A stretch of DNA of 14,495 bases from assembly GCF_946479715.1 (NCBI RefSeq), contig NZ_CAMLHF010000148.1, positions 1 to 14,495 on the forward strand, given 5' to 3'. The stretch's first letter is position 1. Each line of letters begins with the position of its first letter. A program made the translations under genes and the position numbers. Origin of the DNA: an uncultured Pedobacter sp. Its GTDB lineage: Bacteria > Bacteroidota > Bacteroidia > Sphingobacteriales > Sphingobacteriaceae. Positions 8,131-14,495 of this stretch are shown piece after piece. The notes under the pieces are model-generated. The model did not search any database, was not told the origin of the DNA, and saw only the letters and a program-made list of their open reading frames with translations.

Positions 8131-8493
8131 TTAACCCATTCTATAGAAAAATTCGTCGGATACGATTTTACCATCTTTAACTTCATACACACAAATCTCG
8201 CTCATCGGCATTCTACCATGCTCTTTATAGGTGGCGTCGATATCCATAACTATAGAAAAATGGTTGTCTGCAACAAGCGGGTCTGAGGTCGAAGCACTAT
8301 GAATTTCTGCTACGCTTTCTTCCCACTGCAACGTTTTATTTTTAACTGCTTCCTTGCCTTCCGTCAATTCCATCGGAGAACCTTTTGGCTCTTTACTAAC
8401 TACATTGTCGGCATACAGTTCATCAATGGCTTCTGCGTGTTTGCCTTCACGGCAAAGCTGTACTAATTTGTTAGCTACTTCCTGAGTATTCAT
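8131..8493 (-). CDS. SnoaL-like (NTF2-fold) small protein
   Basis: 120 residues without signal peptide or membrane segment, so probably cytoplasmic. The pattern is that of the SnoaL-like branch of the NTF2 fold: N-terminal helices (NTQEVANKLVQLCREGK, AIDELYADN), then strands with E/K-rich turns ending in VYEVKDGKIVSDEFFY. Such proteins form small cone-shaped dimers; some are isomerases or hydrolases, but many have no known function, and no catalytic set is recognisable here. It is the first gene of the leftward run with GH16 and DUF922, with a 59-base gap that could also hold a separate promoter. It diverges from the PAS-LuxR gene across a palindrome at 8548-8566, so that regulator may control it; this is inference. 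Confidence 0.8.
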   Translation of the reverse strand: MNTQEVANKLVQLCREGKHAEAIDELYADNVVSKEPKGSPMELTEGKEAVKNKTLQWEESVAEIHSASTSDPLVADNHFSIVMDIDATYKEHGRMPMSEICVYEVKDGKIVSDEFFYRMG

Positions 8494-8660
8494 ACGATTA
8501 TATTTAAGTTATCTCTAAGTTATTACAAATCTGCCTTTTAATTGTTTCCCAAATGTTATGTTTGGGTTATTTTGGCATTCATGGTAAATAAAAACCAGAA
8601 CGCCGCAGATTAAGCTTTTTTAGCTAAATTAGTTTTAATTTAACGCAAACAAACCTTAGA
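8494..8660. promoter_or_regulatory. Divergent control region, SnoaL-like / PAS-LuxR
   Basis: A 167-base gap between two divergent start codons, so both promoters should lie here. A TAGTTTTA element at 8630-8637 matches the Bacteroidota -7 consensus TAnnTTTG except for the last base and could serve the plus-strand regulator, but I see no good TTG at -33. I found no clear promoter for the leftward gene. The most distinctive element is the palindrome annotated separately. Confidence 0.45.
8548..8566. promoter_or_regulatory. Inverted repeat CCCAAA-N7-TTTGGG, candidate operator
   Basis: Perfect 6-base arms CCCAAA and TTTGGG around the 7-base spacer TGTTATG, 19 bases in total. Half-site centres are 13 bases apart, somewhat more than one helical turn. 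It sits about 55 bases upstream of the SnoaL-like start and 95 bases upstream of the PAS-LuxR start. It could bind a dimeric HTH protein, possibly the adjacent LuxR-type regulator acting on itself and its neighbour. The binding partner is inference. Confidence 0.3.
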
Positions 8661-9422
8661 ATGAAGCCTGAAGTACAAAAGCTCCACAAAGTATGGGAAA
8701 TCAACAGAGCTGATCAAAACACTTCCTTTCCACAAATAAGTTTTGATGATTTAACCAATGCAATTATCAGTACAGGCCCCTTCTATTATTACATTATCGA
8801 CTTTTACGACATGTCCATCTCTAACGTAAGTCCTTCAATTTATGAGATACATGGTCTGTCTCCTGAAACGGCGAGTTTTAATGATATTTTGAGCATGTGT
8901 CATCCCGACGATACAGATTTCATTGTCAAAGCAGAGGCTGCTGTAGCCAGTTTCTTTTATAAAAATATTGGAGCAGATAAACTGCTTAAATACAAGGTAA
9001 ATTACTGCTTCAGAAGTCGGCTGAAAAATGGTGAATATGCATTACTTAACCATCAGGCGCTAATGCTCACTTTAGATCCCTCAGGGAAGTTTGGTAAATC
9101 CCTTAATATCCATACCCGTATCGATCACTTAACGAATTTTAACTCTTATAAATTCTCACTGATCGGCTTAAATGGTGAGCCTTCTTTTATGAATATGGGC
9201 GTGGGTATGGATGACAATTCAAAAAATGCTATGCAATTTTCAAAACGGGAAATTGACATCATCAAACACATTGCTGAAGGATTAAGCAGTTATGAAATTG
9301 GCGAAAAACTTTTTATAAGTGAACAAACCGTTCAAAAACATCGCAAAAATATTTTGGAAAAATCTGAATGTAAAAACACAGCACAATTGATTAAGAACAG
9401 TGTGCTGCAGGGGTTGGTCTAA
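8661..9422 (+). CDS. PAS-domain LuxR-type transcriptional regulator
   Basis: 253 residues, cytoplasmic. The N-terminal part (about 27-150) looks like a PAS sensor fold: a YYYIIDFYDMSISNVSPS opening, then IYEIHGLSPET and the CHPDD motif typical of PAS_3 domains, followed by strands around YKVNYCFRSRLKNGEY. The C-terminal 60 residues (about 193-253) form a LuxR/GerE helix-turn-helix: FSKREIDIIKHIAEGLSS, EIGEKLFISEQTVQKH. There is no receiver domain with phosphorylation site, so it is probably a one-component regulator that senses a small molecule or redox state through the PAS fold. The ligand is unknown. It diverges from the SnoaL-like gene and converges on the YcaQ-type gene (23-base gap). 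The start is the first ATG in frame, 167 bases from its divergent neighbour. Confidence 0.88.
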   Translation: MKPEVQKLHKVWEINRADQNTSFPQISFDDLTNAIISTGPFYYYIIDFYDMSISNVSPSIYEIHGLSPETASFNDILSMCHPDDTDFIVKAEAAVASFFYKNIGADKLLKYKVNYCFRSRLKNGEYALLNHQALMLTLDPSGKFGKSLNIHTRIDHLTNFNSYKFSLIGLNGEPSFMNMGVGMDDNSKNAMQFSKREIDIIKHIAEGLSSYEIGEKLFISEQTVQKHRKNILEKSECKNTAQLIKNSVLQGLV

Positions 9423-9432
9423 GTTTATAAAG

Positions 9433-9450
9433 AGTAGATATAAATCTATT
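9433..9450. terminator. Small hairpin between convergent genes, weak terminator candidate
   Basis: TAGAT (9435-9439) and ATCTA (9444-9448) pair around a 4-base ATAA loop; a G:T and an A:T pair extend the stem to 9433-9450. It lies between the PAS-LuxR stop codon and the YcaQ-type gene and includes the latter's stop codon. The stem is A/T-rich with no long T-tract, so any terminator activity would be weak. Confidence 0.22.
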
Positions 9451-10645
9451 CAGAAAAACTTTTGCTGATTGCTTTCAGGTAAGTTTCATTGTTGGATCGT
9501 TTGAAAACAATGTCCTTACATTGGTTGAATTCAACGAATGTTTTTAAAGCCTGAACAAACTTTTCGATAACGGTTTGCTCAAGATCAACGGATTCAAAAT
9601 GGATGTTATGAACGATCAGCATTTTTTGTTTGCGGTCGGCTTTGGCATCCATCCTTGCGATAAAAGTTTCCCCTGCGAGTACAGGAAGCGAAAAATAACC
9701 GTACAGGCGTTTAGGGGCTGGTACAAAGCATTCGATCTGGTAATCAAAATTGAAGAAATCCTTTAAGCGGTGGCGGAAGACGTTGAGGATATCGAAGGGT
9801 GAAAGGATGAAGACCTCATTGGATAGTTTAATGTTAATTTCCTGATTGGGCAGCATATAGAGCGGGCCTTTCAAACCTTCTATAATTACCATTTTTATTT
9901 TGCCTGCCTGAACCATGTTTTCCAGTTCCTTTTTAACGAGGTTGCCTTTTACCCGACGGGCGCGCCAAGCCATTTCTTTCGCAGAGCAGATACCCAAAGC
10001 ACCTAAAGTACGATAGATCACAAAACGAGCGTATTCCCCATCAGTGGGCATGGCTAAGTCTGTTTCATGCGGCACTAAATTAAATGGCAAGTCATAGGTC
10101 TTCTGAAAGGCTTTTGTACGGCTGATCATCAACTTCCCGTTAAGGTAAAGTCTTTCCAGCGCAACCTTAGCGGGTCGCCAATCCCACCAGCCGGAGCTGG
10201 CTTCTGTGCGGTCGTTCTCAAAATCTCCAACCATTAGTGCCCCTTCCCTTTCCACCCTGTCCAAAATCTGCTTCATTAAGTTAATTTCAGGCTTGGTGAG
10301 TGGTTTGCCTTGCGTTTCAAAGGCCTTTTTTACAGGCAGTGAAAAACGAAAATCGTCCATCGGAAGGTAACCGGCATCCGAAGTGAAGTACTCATAAATG
10401 CGGCCATCCTCGCAAAGGTTGGCAAGCCATTCTGTTTTATAATCAGGTATGCGTGCAGCCATCACATGATGATGGGCACGCTCTACAACATAATTTGTAT
10501 CCAGCTGTACAAAACCCAGATGATCAATCACTCGATAAACAGCTTCTATTCCCGTCCCGAATTGTGCTTTGCGGGCAAGTCCGGCGGCATCAAGAATAAT
10601 TTTACGTGCTTGTAGTTTAGTAAGGACAATAGATTCTATGGGCAT
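9446..10645 (-). CDS. YcaQ/AlkX-type DNA glycosylase (HTH_42 family)
   Basis: 399 residues, near the usual 400 or so of the family. The E. coli member YcaQ (AlkX) removes N7-alkylated bases and unhooks interstrand DNA crosslinks; Streptomyces AlkZ protects against azinomycin. The product is made of winged-helix domains, with an N-terminal region matching E. coli YcaQ in layout (FVQLDTNYVVERAHHHV, then EYFTSDAGYLPMDDFRF). The catalytic QxD signature of the YcaQ branch is present as Q47-L48-D49; AlkZ has QxQ. This supports an active general glycosylase, not an antibiotic-specific one. It stands alone: convergent with PAS-LuxR on one side, divergent from the siderophore receptor (132 bases) on the other. 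Possible -7 elements upstream (TACTTTTC, TACCTTTA on the reverse strand) each miss the consensus by one base. Codons look somewhat more G/C-rich than in the rhamnosidase gene. Confidence 0.88.
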   Translation of the reverse strand: MPIESIVLTKLQARKIILDAAGLARKAQFGTGIEAVYRVIDHLGFVQLDTNYVVERAHHHVMAARIPDYKTEWLANLCEDGRIYEYFTSDAGYLPMDDFRFSLPVKKAFETQGKPLTKPEINLMKQILDRVEREGALMVGDFENDRTEASSGWWDWRPAKVALERLYLNGKLMISRTKAFQKTYDLPFNLVPHETDLAMPTDGEYARFVIYRTLGALGICSAKEMAWRARRVKGNLVKKELENMVQAGKIKMVIIEGLKGPLYMLPNQEINIKLSNEVFILSPFDILNVFRHRLKDFFNFDYQIECFVPAPKRLYGYFSLPVLAGETFIARMDAKADRKQKMLIVHNIHFESVDLEQTVIEKFVQALKTFVEFNQCKDIVFKRSNNETYLKAISKSFSE

Positions 10646-10720
10646 AAAAAATATATAAGGCTTTCATACTATAAAGGTAATATGAAAAGTAATAAAACGG
10701 ACGAACCATCTCATTACTTT

Positions 10721-10751
10721 ATTTAGATTAATTACAATTAGCATACTTTTG
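10721..10751 (+). promoter_or_regulatory. Promoter of the siderophore-type receptor
   Basis: TACTTTTG at 10744-10751 is an exact match to the Bacteroidota -7 element TAnnTTTG, 26 bases before the receptor ATG, giving a short leader of about 20 bases. No TTG is found at the expected -33 distance; the A/T-rich stretch ATTTAGATTAATTACAATTA (10721-10740) lies there instead. This stretch vaguely resembles iron-regulator (Fur) boxes but is not a good palindrome, so iron repression is a guess. Confidence 0.55.
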
Positions 10752-10777
10752 CTTACTTTCGGCAAAAAATAAATAGG

Positions 10778-13138
10778 ATGATTAAAAACTTACTTTTGCT
10801 GCTCTCATTTCTGCTACTTTCGCTTTCTCAGACCTATGGTCAGAACATTAAAATTCAGGGCGTTGTTACAGATAAAAATTCAGGGGTTCCATTTGTAACT
10901 ATCGAAACAAATAAATCGACAAAAACACAAACTGATACCAAAGGACATTTTACATTATTTGTAGAAGCCGGTACCCCCGTAGTATTAAAAACAAAAGCTG
11001 TAGGATATAAAAGTCTAAATATAGAACTAGGATCTTTGCAACGTGACACAACCTTAAACTGGGTACTGGAACAAGAAAACAACACATTGGAAAATGTAAT
11101 TATCTCTGCAACCCGCAAGCCCGAAAACATACGTAACATCGCTGCATCAGTAAGTGTTGTTTCAAAAAAGAAGCTCGAATCAGAAATGACCATTAATCCT
11201 GATTTAAGTACAATTTTAGCCAATCAGGTTCCGGGATTTGCCCCAACTGCACAAACAGGAAATAACGTGGGGCAAAACCTCCGCGGACGACCAATGCTGG
11301 TTATGATTGATGGGGTAAGCCAATCTTCTCCGTTAAGAAATGCAGAAGTAGACCTGCGTTCTATAGATCCTGCTGTTTTACAGCAGATAGAAGTTGTAAA
11401 AGGTGCAACTGCAATTTACGGTAATGGCGCAGCCGGCGGCTTGGTCAACTACATTACACTTGTTCCTGATACTGCTGCAAAGTTTGCAGGAAAAACATCT
11501 GTTAACTTAAACGGATCGCTGATCAACCCAAAAAACTCCGGCGGTGGCCGCATCAATCAAATGTTTTATGGCAAGGTTGGAAAGGTTGATTACGTAGCTA
11601 GCGGAACTTACGAACAAACGGGTGAATATAAAGATGCTAAAGGTGATGTAGTTGGCCCTAACTATAGTTTAGGTGAAACTGACAGTTACAATGCATTCTT
11701 CAAAGTTGGCTATCAGCCAACCAAAAACCAACGTTTGCAGCTTGTGTATAATATGTACAGCAGCTTACAGAACAGTAATTTCACGTTAGTAAATGGGAAT
11801 CTTGCCACGGGTCAAAAGGCTACCGGAGTTTTAGGTAAACCTCTTGGTATACCAACCGGGGTTGATTACAACCACAATATCCACCTTTCGTATAAAATAG
11901 ACAGCATACTATTGAACACCAGTCTGACTGTTGATACTTACTTTGAAAAGCGCAAAGATGTATTTTACGTTTCTTTAGGTCGTTTTGATGGTGGCGATGG
12001 ACAATCGCTAGCTACAAATGATAAAAAAGGTGCTCGCTTATTTTTGGAAACACCTGTTCTGCAAACTTCAGCTTTAAAGGCAACACTAGCTTATGGTGCA
12101 GATTTTTTAAAGGATAAAACGGCACAGCCTTTAGTTGATGGCAGGACTTGGGTACCAGAAATGGATATGGCCAACCTGGCTCCATTTGCACAAGCAAGTA
12201 TAACTGCGTTAAATGACCTGATATTTACTACCGGAATACGCCTGGAACATGTAAATATTAATGTGGACGACTACAAAACATTGCGCACTACAAATGCAAC
12301 AGGGGGAACGTTAACACCTTCTTTTGATGTTACTGGTGGTAAATTAAAGTACAACACCTATCTGTATAACGCAGCATTAAAATATAACCGTATTGCATTG
12401 TTCAGTCCTTTTATCAGTTTCTCTCAGGGCTTTTCTGTGATGGATATTGGCCTGGCATTACGTGAAGCTAAAGTGAACAGCATTGATAAGATCAATACCG
12501 ACGCCGTAAAAGTGAATAATTATGAGGCTGGTTTTCAAAGTACATATCAGGACCTGACTTTCCTTGCTTCCGTGTACAGAAGTACATCAAAACTTGGTAT
12601 TGAAGTGGTATATGACGCGGCTACAGGATTGTTTAATACCGCCAGAAGTCCGGAAGAAATATATGGATTTGAACTCGCTGCCAATTATAAATTGATGCCT
12701 TCATTAGAATTTGGTGCAAGTTATAGTTACACAGAAGGTAAACGTGACATTGATAACAATGGCAAATTTGATGACAGTGCGGATATGTATATGAATGGTC
12801 GCCGGATTTCGGCACCTAAAATTACCGGAACAGTTACTTATAGCCCGTTGACCGTATTAGATCTAACACTTAACTATACCGGAATAGCGTCACGTAACCG
12901 ATTCGAGAAAAACGCCTCAGGTGTTTACAATGGTAATGAAGGAGCAGTTAAAGCTTATAACCTATTCAGTTTTGCAGGCAGCTACAGGGCTAATAAAAAC
13001 ACCCGGATTACTTTAGGTGTAGAAAACCTGTTTAATCAGGATTATTTTCCAGCAAGGGCGCAATGGTTTATGCAACCGGGTTTTTATTCTAAAGGCAGAG
13101 GGACATCAGTTAACCTGGGCTTATCCGTAAGCTATTAG
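10778..13138 (+). CDS. TonB-dependent siderophore-type receptor
   Basis: 786 residues, complete. Outer-membrane barrel expected to import an iron-siderophore or similar metal complex with TonB energy. Signal peptide at 1-21 (cleavage near TYGQ), carboxypeptidase-regulatory-like domain at about 24-108 (IQGVVTDKNSGVPFVTIE), plug at about 118-230 (NIAASVSVVSKKKL, ILANQVPGFAP, NLRGRPMLVMIDGV, IEVVKGATAIYGNGAAGG), and a 22-strand-type barrel ending in NLGLSVSY with the C-terminal aromatic residue used for barrel assembly. The VIDGV/VVKGATAIYG motifs fit FhuA/FecA/IutA-like receptors and differ from the RFPD-type receptor at the left edge. No sigma/anti-sigma pair or siderophore gene is adjacent. 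A good promoter precedes it and a hairpin spans its stop codon. The ligand is not readable from sequence. Confidence 0.93.
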   Translation: MIKNLLLLLSFLLLSLSQTYGQNIKIQGVVTDKNSGVPFVTIETNKSTKTQTDTKGHFTLFVEAGTPVVLKTKAVGYKSLNIELGSLQRDTTLNWVLEQENNTLENVIISATRKPENIRNIAASVSVVSKKKLESEMTINPDLSTILANQVPGFAPTAQTGNNVGQNLRGRPMLVMIDGVSQSSPLRNAEVDLRSIDPAVLQQIEVVKGATAIYGNGAAGGLVNYITLVPDTAAKFAGKTSVNLNGSLINPKNSGGGRINQMFYGKVGKVDYVASGTYEQTGEYKDAKGDVVGPNYSLGETDSYNAFFKVGYQPTKNQRLQLVYNMYSSLQNSNFTLVNGNLATGQKATGVLGKPLGIPTGVDYNHNIHLSYKIDSILLNTSLTVDTYFEKRKDVFYVSLGRFDGGDGQSLATNDKKGARLFLETPVLQTSALKATLAYGADFLKDKTAQPLVDGRTWVPEMDMANLAPFAQASITALNDLIFTTGIRLEHVNINVDDYKTLRTTNATGGTLTPSFDVTGGKLKYNTYLYNAALKYNRIALFSPFISFSQGFSVMDIGLALREAKVNSIDKINTDAVKVNNYEAGFQSTYQDLTFLASVYRSTSKLGIEVVYDAATGLFNTARSPEEIYGFELAANYKLMPSLEFGASYSYTEGKRDIDNNGKFDDSADMYMNGRRISAPKITGTVTYSPLTVLDLTLNYTGIASRNRFEKNASGVYNGNEGAVKAYNLFSFAGSYRANKNTRITLGVENLFNQDYFPARAQWFMQPGFYSKGRGTSVNLGLSVSY

Positions 13139-13151
13139 ATAAGTCCAGGTT
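13112..13151. terminator. Long hairpin spanning the receptor stop codon
   Basis: AACCTGGGCTTAT (13112-13124) pairs with ATAAGTCCAGGTT (13139-13151): 12 Watson-Crick pairs and one G:U (13119 with 13144). The 14-base loop (13125-13138) contains the last codons and the TAG stop. The stem lies between convergent genes and could end or stabilise either transcript. No clear T-tract follows on either strand, so it is not a textbook intrinsic terminator. Confidence 0.5.
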
Positions 13152-13172
13152 GTTTGGGCCTCGTTATAATTA

Positions 13173-13943
13173 TTATATTGCCCTCGTAGCACTGTGTATG
13201 GCTTTGCTTTTTTTATCCTGCAGCAAACCGATGATTTCCCATCCTGTTGTGCTGTATTCTTTGGGTAATTCAAGACTGAGCTGACCTTTTTCGGATTGAT
13301 CCAACCGGAAGGTCTGTAAGCTTCTCACAATCTGAGTATGGCTCAGTGTACGGCCTTCATTTTCCCCGCGTTTGATCTGATGAACTGCTTTCTTTTGCAC
13401 GATTGCGATAAGCAGTTCATCTTCGCTAGTTTTTCCAGTAACCTGATAACTAAGGCTCATTTTTCCGCCCTGCTGTTTGCCCTGCAGCTGCAGCGTGCTA
13501 ACTGAGCTACCGGTAAGACCGCTTTCAATGGCATAATTCATGGCTGACTCATTGGAACCTACGAATTCAGTTTTACCGTTAACCACTACCTGCGGTGTGT
13601 AAACCTGCGCACGAAGTTTGCTTGCATAATCGTATTGACGTTTGCTGTAGTCCCGATTGCTAAACACATCACGCCAGCCCTGGTTGTCCCAGTAATCTAC
13701 ATGATAAGACAAAGCATAAACGGGTTTGTCGCCAGCTTCCCGTTGCACTTTAGCCAGTAGCTCGTCTGCTGGCGGACAACTCGAACAGCCTTCAGAAGTA
13801 AAGAGCTCCAGGACAACGAAACCATCTCCTTTTATCGTTTGTGAGATGGATGATTTGGAAGCCATTGATCTATTGGCCAGGGTCGCGGTCAGTAATAAGA
13901 TGACGGCTAATGCGCAAAGCATGATGAGTTGTATCCTTTTCAT
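13173..13943 (-). CDS. DUF1223-family exported thioredoxin-like protein
   Basis: 256 residues. N-terminal signal or anchor (MKRIQLIMLCALAVILLLTA, 1-30), then the hallmark of DUF1223: VVLELFTSEGCSSCPPAD at about 43-60, a thioredoxin-fold start with CxxC at C53 and C56. Further family features follow: YALSYHVDYWDNQGW at about 75-90 and VYTPQVVVNGKTEFVGS at about 115-130, where the cis-proline of the fold would be TPQ. A C-terminal beta domain (about 150-256) follows. The CxxC suggests a periplasmic thiol redox role, but the family is functionally uncharacterised as far as I know. It converges with the siderophore receptor, with a 34-base gap. The ATG at 13941-13943 gives a complete signal peptide. 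Confidence 0.9.
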   Translation of the reverse strand: MKRIQLIMLCALAVILLLTATLANRSMASKSSISQTIKGDGFVVLELFTSEGCSSCPPADELLAKVQREAGDKPVYALSYHVDYWDNQGWRDVFSNRDYSKRQYDYASKLRAQVYTPQVVVNGKTEFVGSNESAMNYAIESGLTGSSVSTLQLQGKQQGGKMSLSYQVTGKTSEDELLIAIVQKKAVHQIKRGENEGRTLSHTQIVRSLQTFRLDQSEKGQLSLELPKEYSTTGWEIIGLLQDKKSKAIHSATRAI

Positions 13944-14017
13944 AATTTGAATCTTTAATTTGATCCAAACTTAGGGACTAATGATACCCAAAAACAGGAA
14001 ATTCGGGTTGAATCGGA

Positions 14018-14057
14018 CAATTGGGATCGCCACATAGGCAGGGCGATCCTTCAATTG
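14018..14057. terminator. G/C-rich hairpin after the LytTR gene
   Basis: GGATCGCC (14024-14031) pairs perfectly with GGCGATCC (14042-14049) around a 10-base loop. After a 2-base bulge (14050-14051) the outer CAATTG (14018-14023) pairs with CAATTG (14052-14057). It begins 8 bases past the LytTR stop on the reverse strand, where a terminator or 3'-end stabilising structure belongs. The reverse strand beyond it lacks a T-tract, so factor-independent termination is uncertain. Confidence 0.5.
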
Positions 14058-14065
14058 GATTGCTG

Positions 14066-14495
14066 TTAACGGTTCTCCATCCAGGATAAGAAAGAGGTCG
14101 ATTTTTCTTTATTGATGAGCAGTTTATCGGGCGTTTCGAGTACCAATTTCACATACAGCTTACGCAGGAAATAATGCTCAATTTCCTTAATCGCGCTGAA
14201 GTTGACCAGGTATTGTCGGTTAACCCTAAAAAACTGTTTCGGGGAAACCGCTCCGGCTACCTGATCCAGCGATTGGCTCAGGGAAAATTCCTGCCCGTCG
14301 AAACACATGATTGAAGTGGACTCATTCCGGATGTAGAAATAGGCGATTTGTGCGACTTGTACTGTGGTATATTTCTGGTGCTTGAATACAAGGAAACTCG
14401 TTTTCTCGGCAGGTTGGACCATCTGAGTCAGCAGATCGCTTAGATCCGGAATAGTCTTTTGCTGGAAGAAGTTTTTCAGGTCGTCCACTTTTTTC
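14066..14495 (-). CDS. LytTR-family response regulator, N-terminus beyond right edge
   Basis: The C-terminal 143 or so residues are visible. The frame is open through the edge: a GTG at 14486-14488 could be read as a start, but the codons before it continue as KK, and the segment reads like a linker after a receiver domain. The LytTR DNA-binding domain covers most of what is seen: VAQIAYFYIRNESTSIM, GQEFSLSQSLDQV, FFRVNRQYLVNFSAIKEIE and LINKEKSTSFLSWME, all typical of Bacteroidota LytR/AlgR-type regulators, which bind DNA by beta-strands. A receiver domain and a partner membrane histidine kinase are expected to the right, outside the window; this is inferred from family habit. It is read toward the DUF1223 gene, 122 bases away, with a hairpin just past its stop. 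Confidence 0.9.
   Translation of the reverse strand, partial: KKVDDLKNFFQQKTIPDLSDLLTQMVQPAEKTSFLVFKHQKYTTVQVAQIAYFYIRNESTSIMCFDGQEFSLSQSLDQVAGAVSPKQFFRVNRQYLVNFSAIKEIEHYFLRKLYVKLVLETPDKLLINKEKSTSFLSWMENR

Noticed and set aside
14486..14488. GTG as true start of the LytTR protein
   Set aside because: The frame stays open to the edge with linker-like codons before it, and the family normally has a receiver domain in front.
1..14495. Mobile elements, CRISPR arrays, tRNA or rRNA genes, phage or defence systems
   Set aside because: No transposase, integrase, terminal repeat pair, spaced repeat array or RNA gene signature was found on either strand.

Overview
The window looks like a chromosomal segment of a Bacteroidota bacterium, most likely Sphingobacteriaceae (Pedobacter-like). 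The signs are two TonB-dependent receptors that begin with a carboxypeptidase-regulatory-like beta-sandwich, a membrane-anchored TPR regulator with a C-terminal LuxR-like helix-turn-helix, a DUF922 protein, a clean Bacteroidota promoter element (TAnnTTTG) and weak Shine-Dalgarno sequences. The genus is inferred from gene style only. I see no RNA gene, insertion sequence, integrase, CRISPR array or origin.

Layout. 1-1835 (-): N-terminal two thirds or so of a TonB-dependent receptor that runs off the left edge; it is not a SusC-type receptor. 1836-2168: a 333-base non-coding stretch with a LacI-family-like palindrome and a 13-base direct repeat. 2169-3812 (-): TPR/transmembrane/coiled-coil/HTH regulator. 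3952-6639 (+): secreted GH78 alpha-L-rhamnosidase, divergent from the regulator. 6658-8493 (-): a possible three-gene run of SnoaL-like protein, GH16 glucanase and DUF922 predicted metalloprotein; the last two overlap by 23 bases. 8661-9422 (+): PAS-LuxR regulator, divergent from the SnoaL-like gene with a CCCAAA-N7-TTTGGG palindrome between them. 9446-10645 (-): YcaQ/AlkX-type DNA glycosylase. 10778-13138 (+): complete siderophore-type TonB-dependent receptor behind a good promoter. 13173-13943 (-): DUF1223 thioredoxin-like protein. 14066-14495 (-): C-terminal part of a LytTR response regulator that runs off the right edge.

How the genes may work together. The left half has a glycan-use flavour: an outer-membrane receptor, a membrane-bound one-component regulator, an exported rhamnosidase and an exported laminarinase-type GH16. 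There is no SusD in view, so this is not a classical Sus-type polysaccharide utilisation locus, and the functional link is inferred from adjacency. The right half is a mix of independent genes: DNA repair, iron uptake, a redox-fold protein and a response regulator. Three gene pairs converge with gaps of only 18 to 34 bases. Several intergenic hairpins and palindromes are the main unexplained structures. I did not find a convincing novel multi-gene system; the best leads are the regulator/receptor/rhamnosidase arrangement and the intergenic elements.
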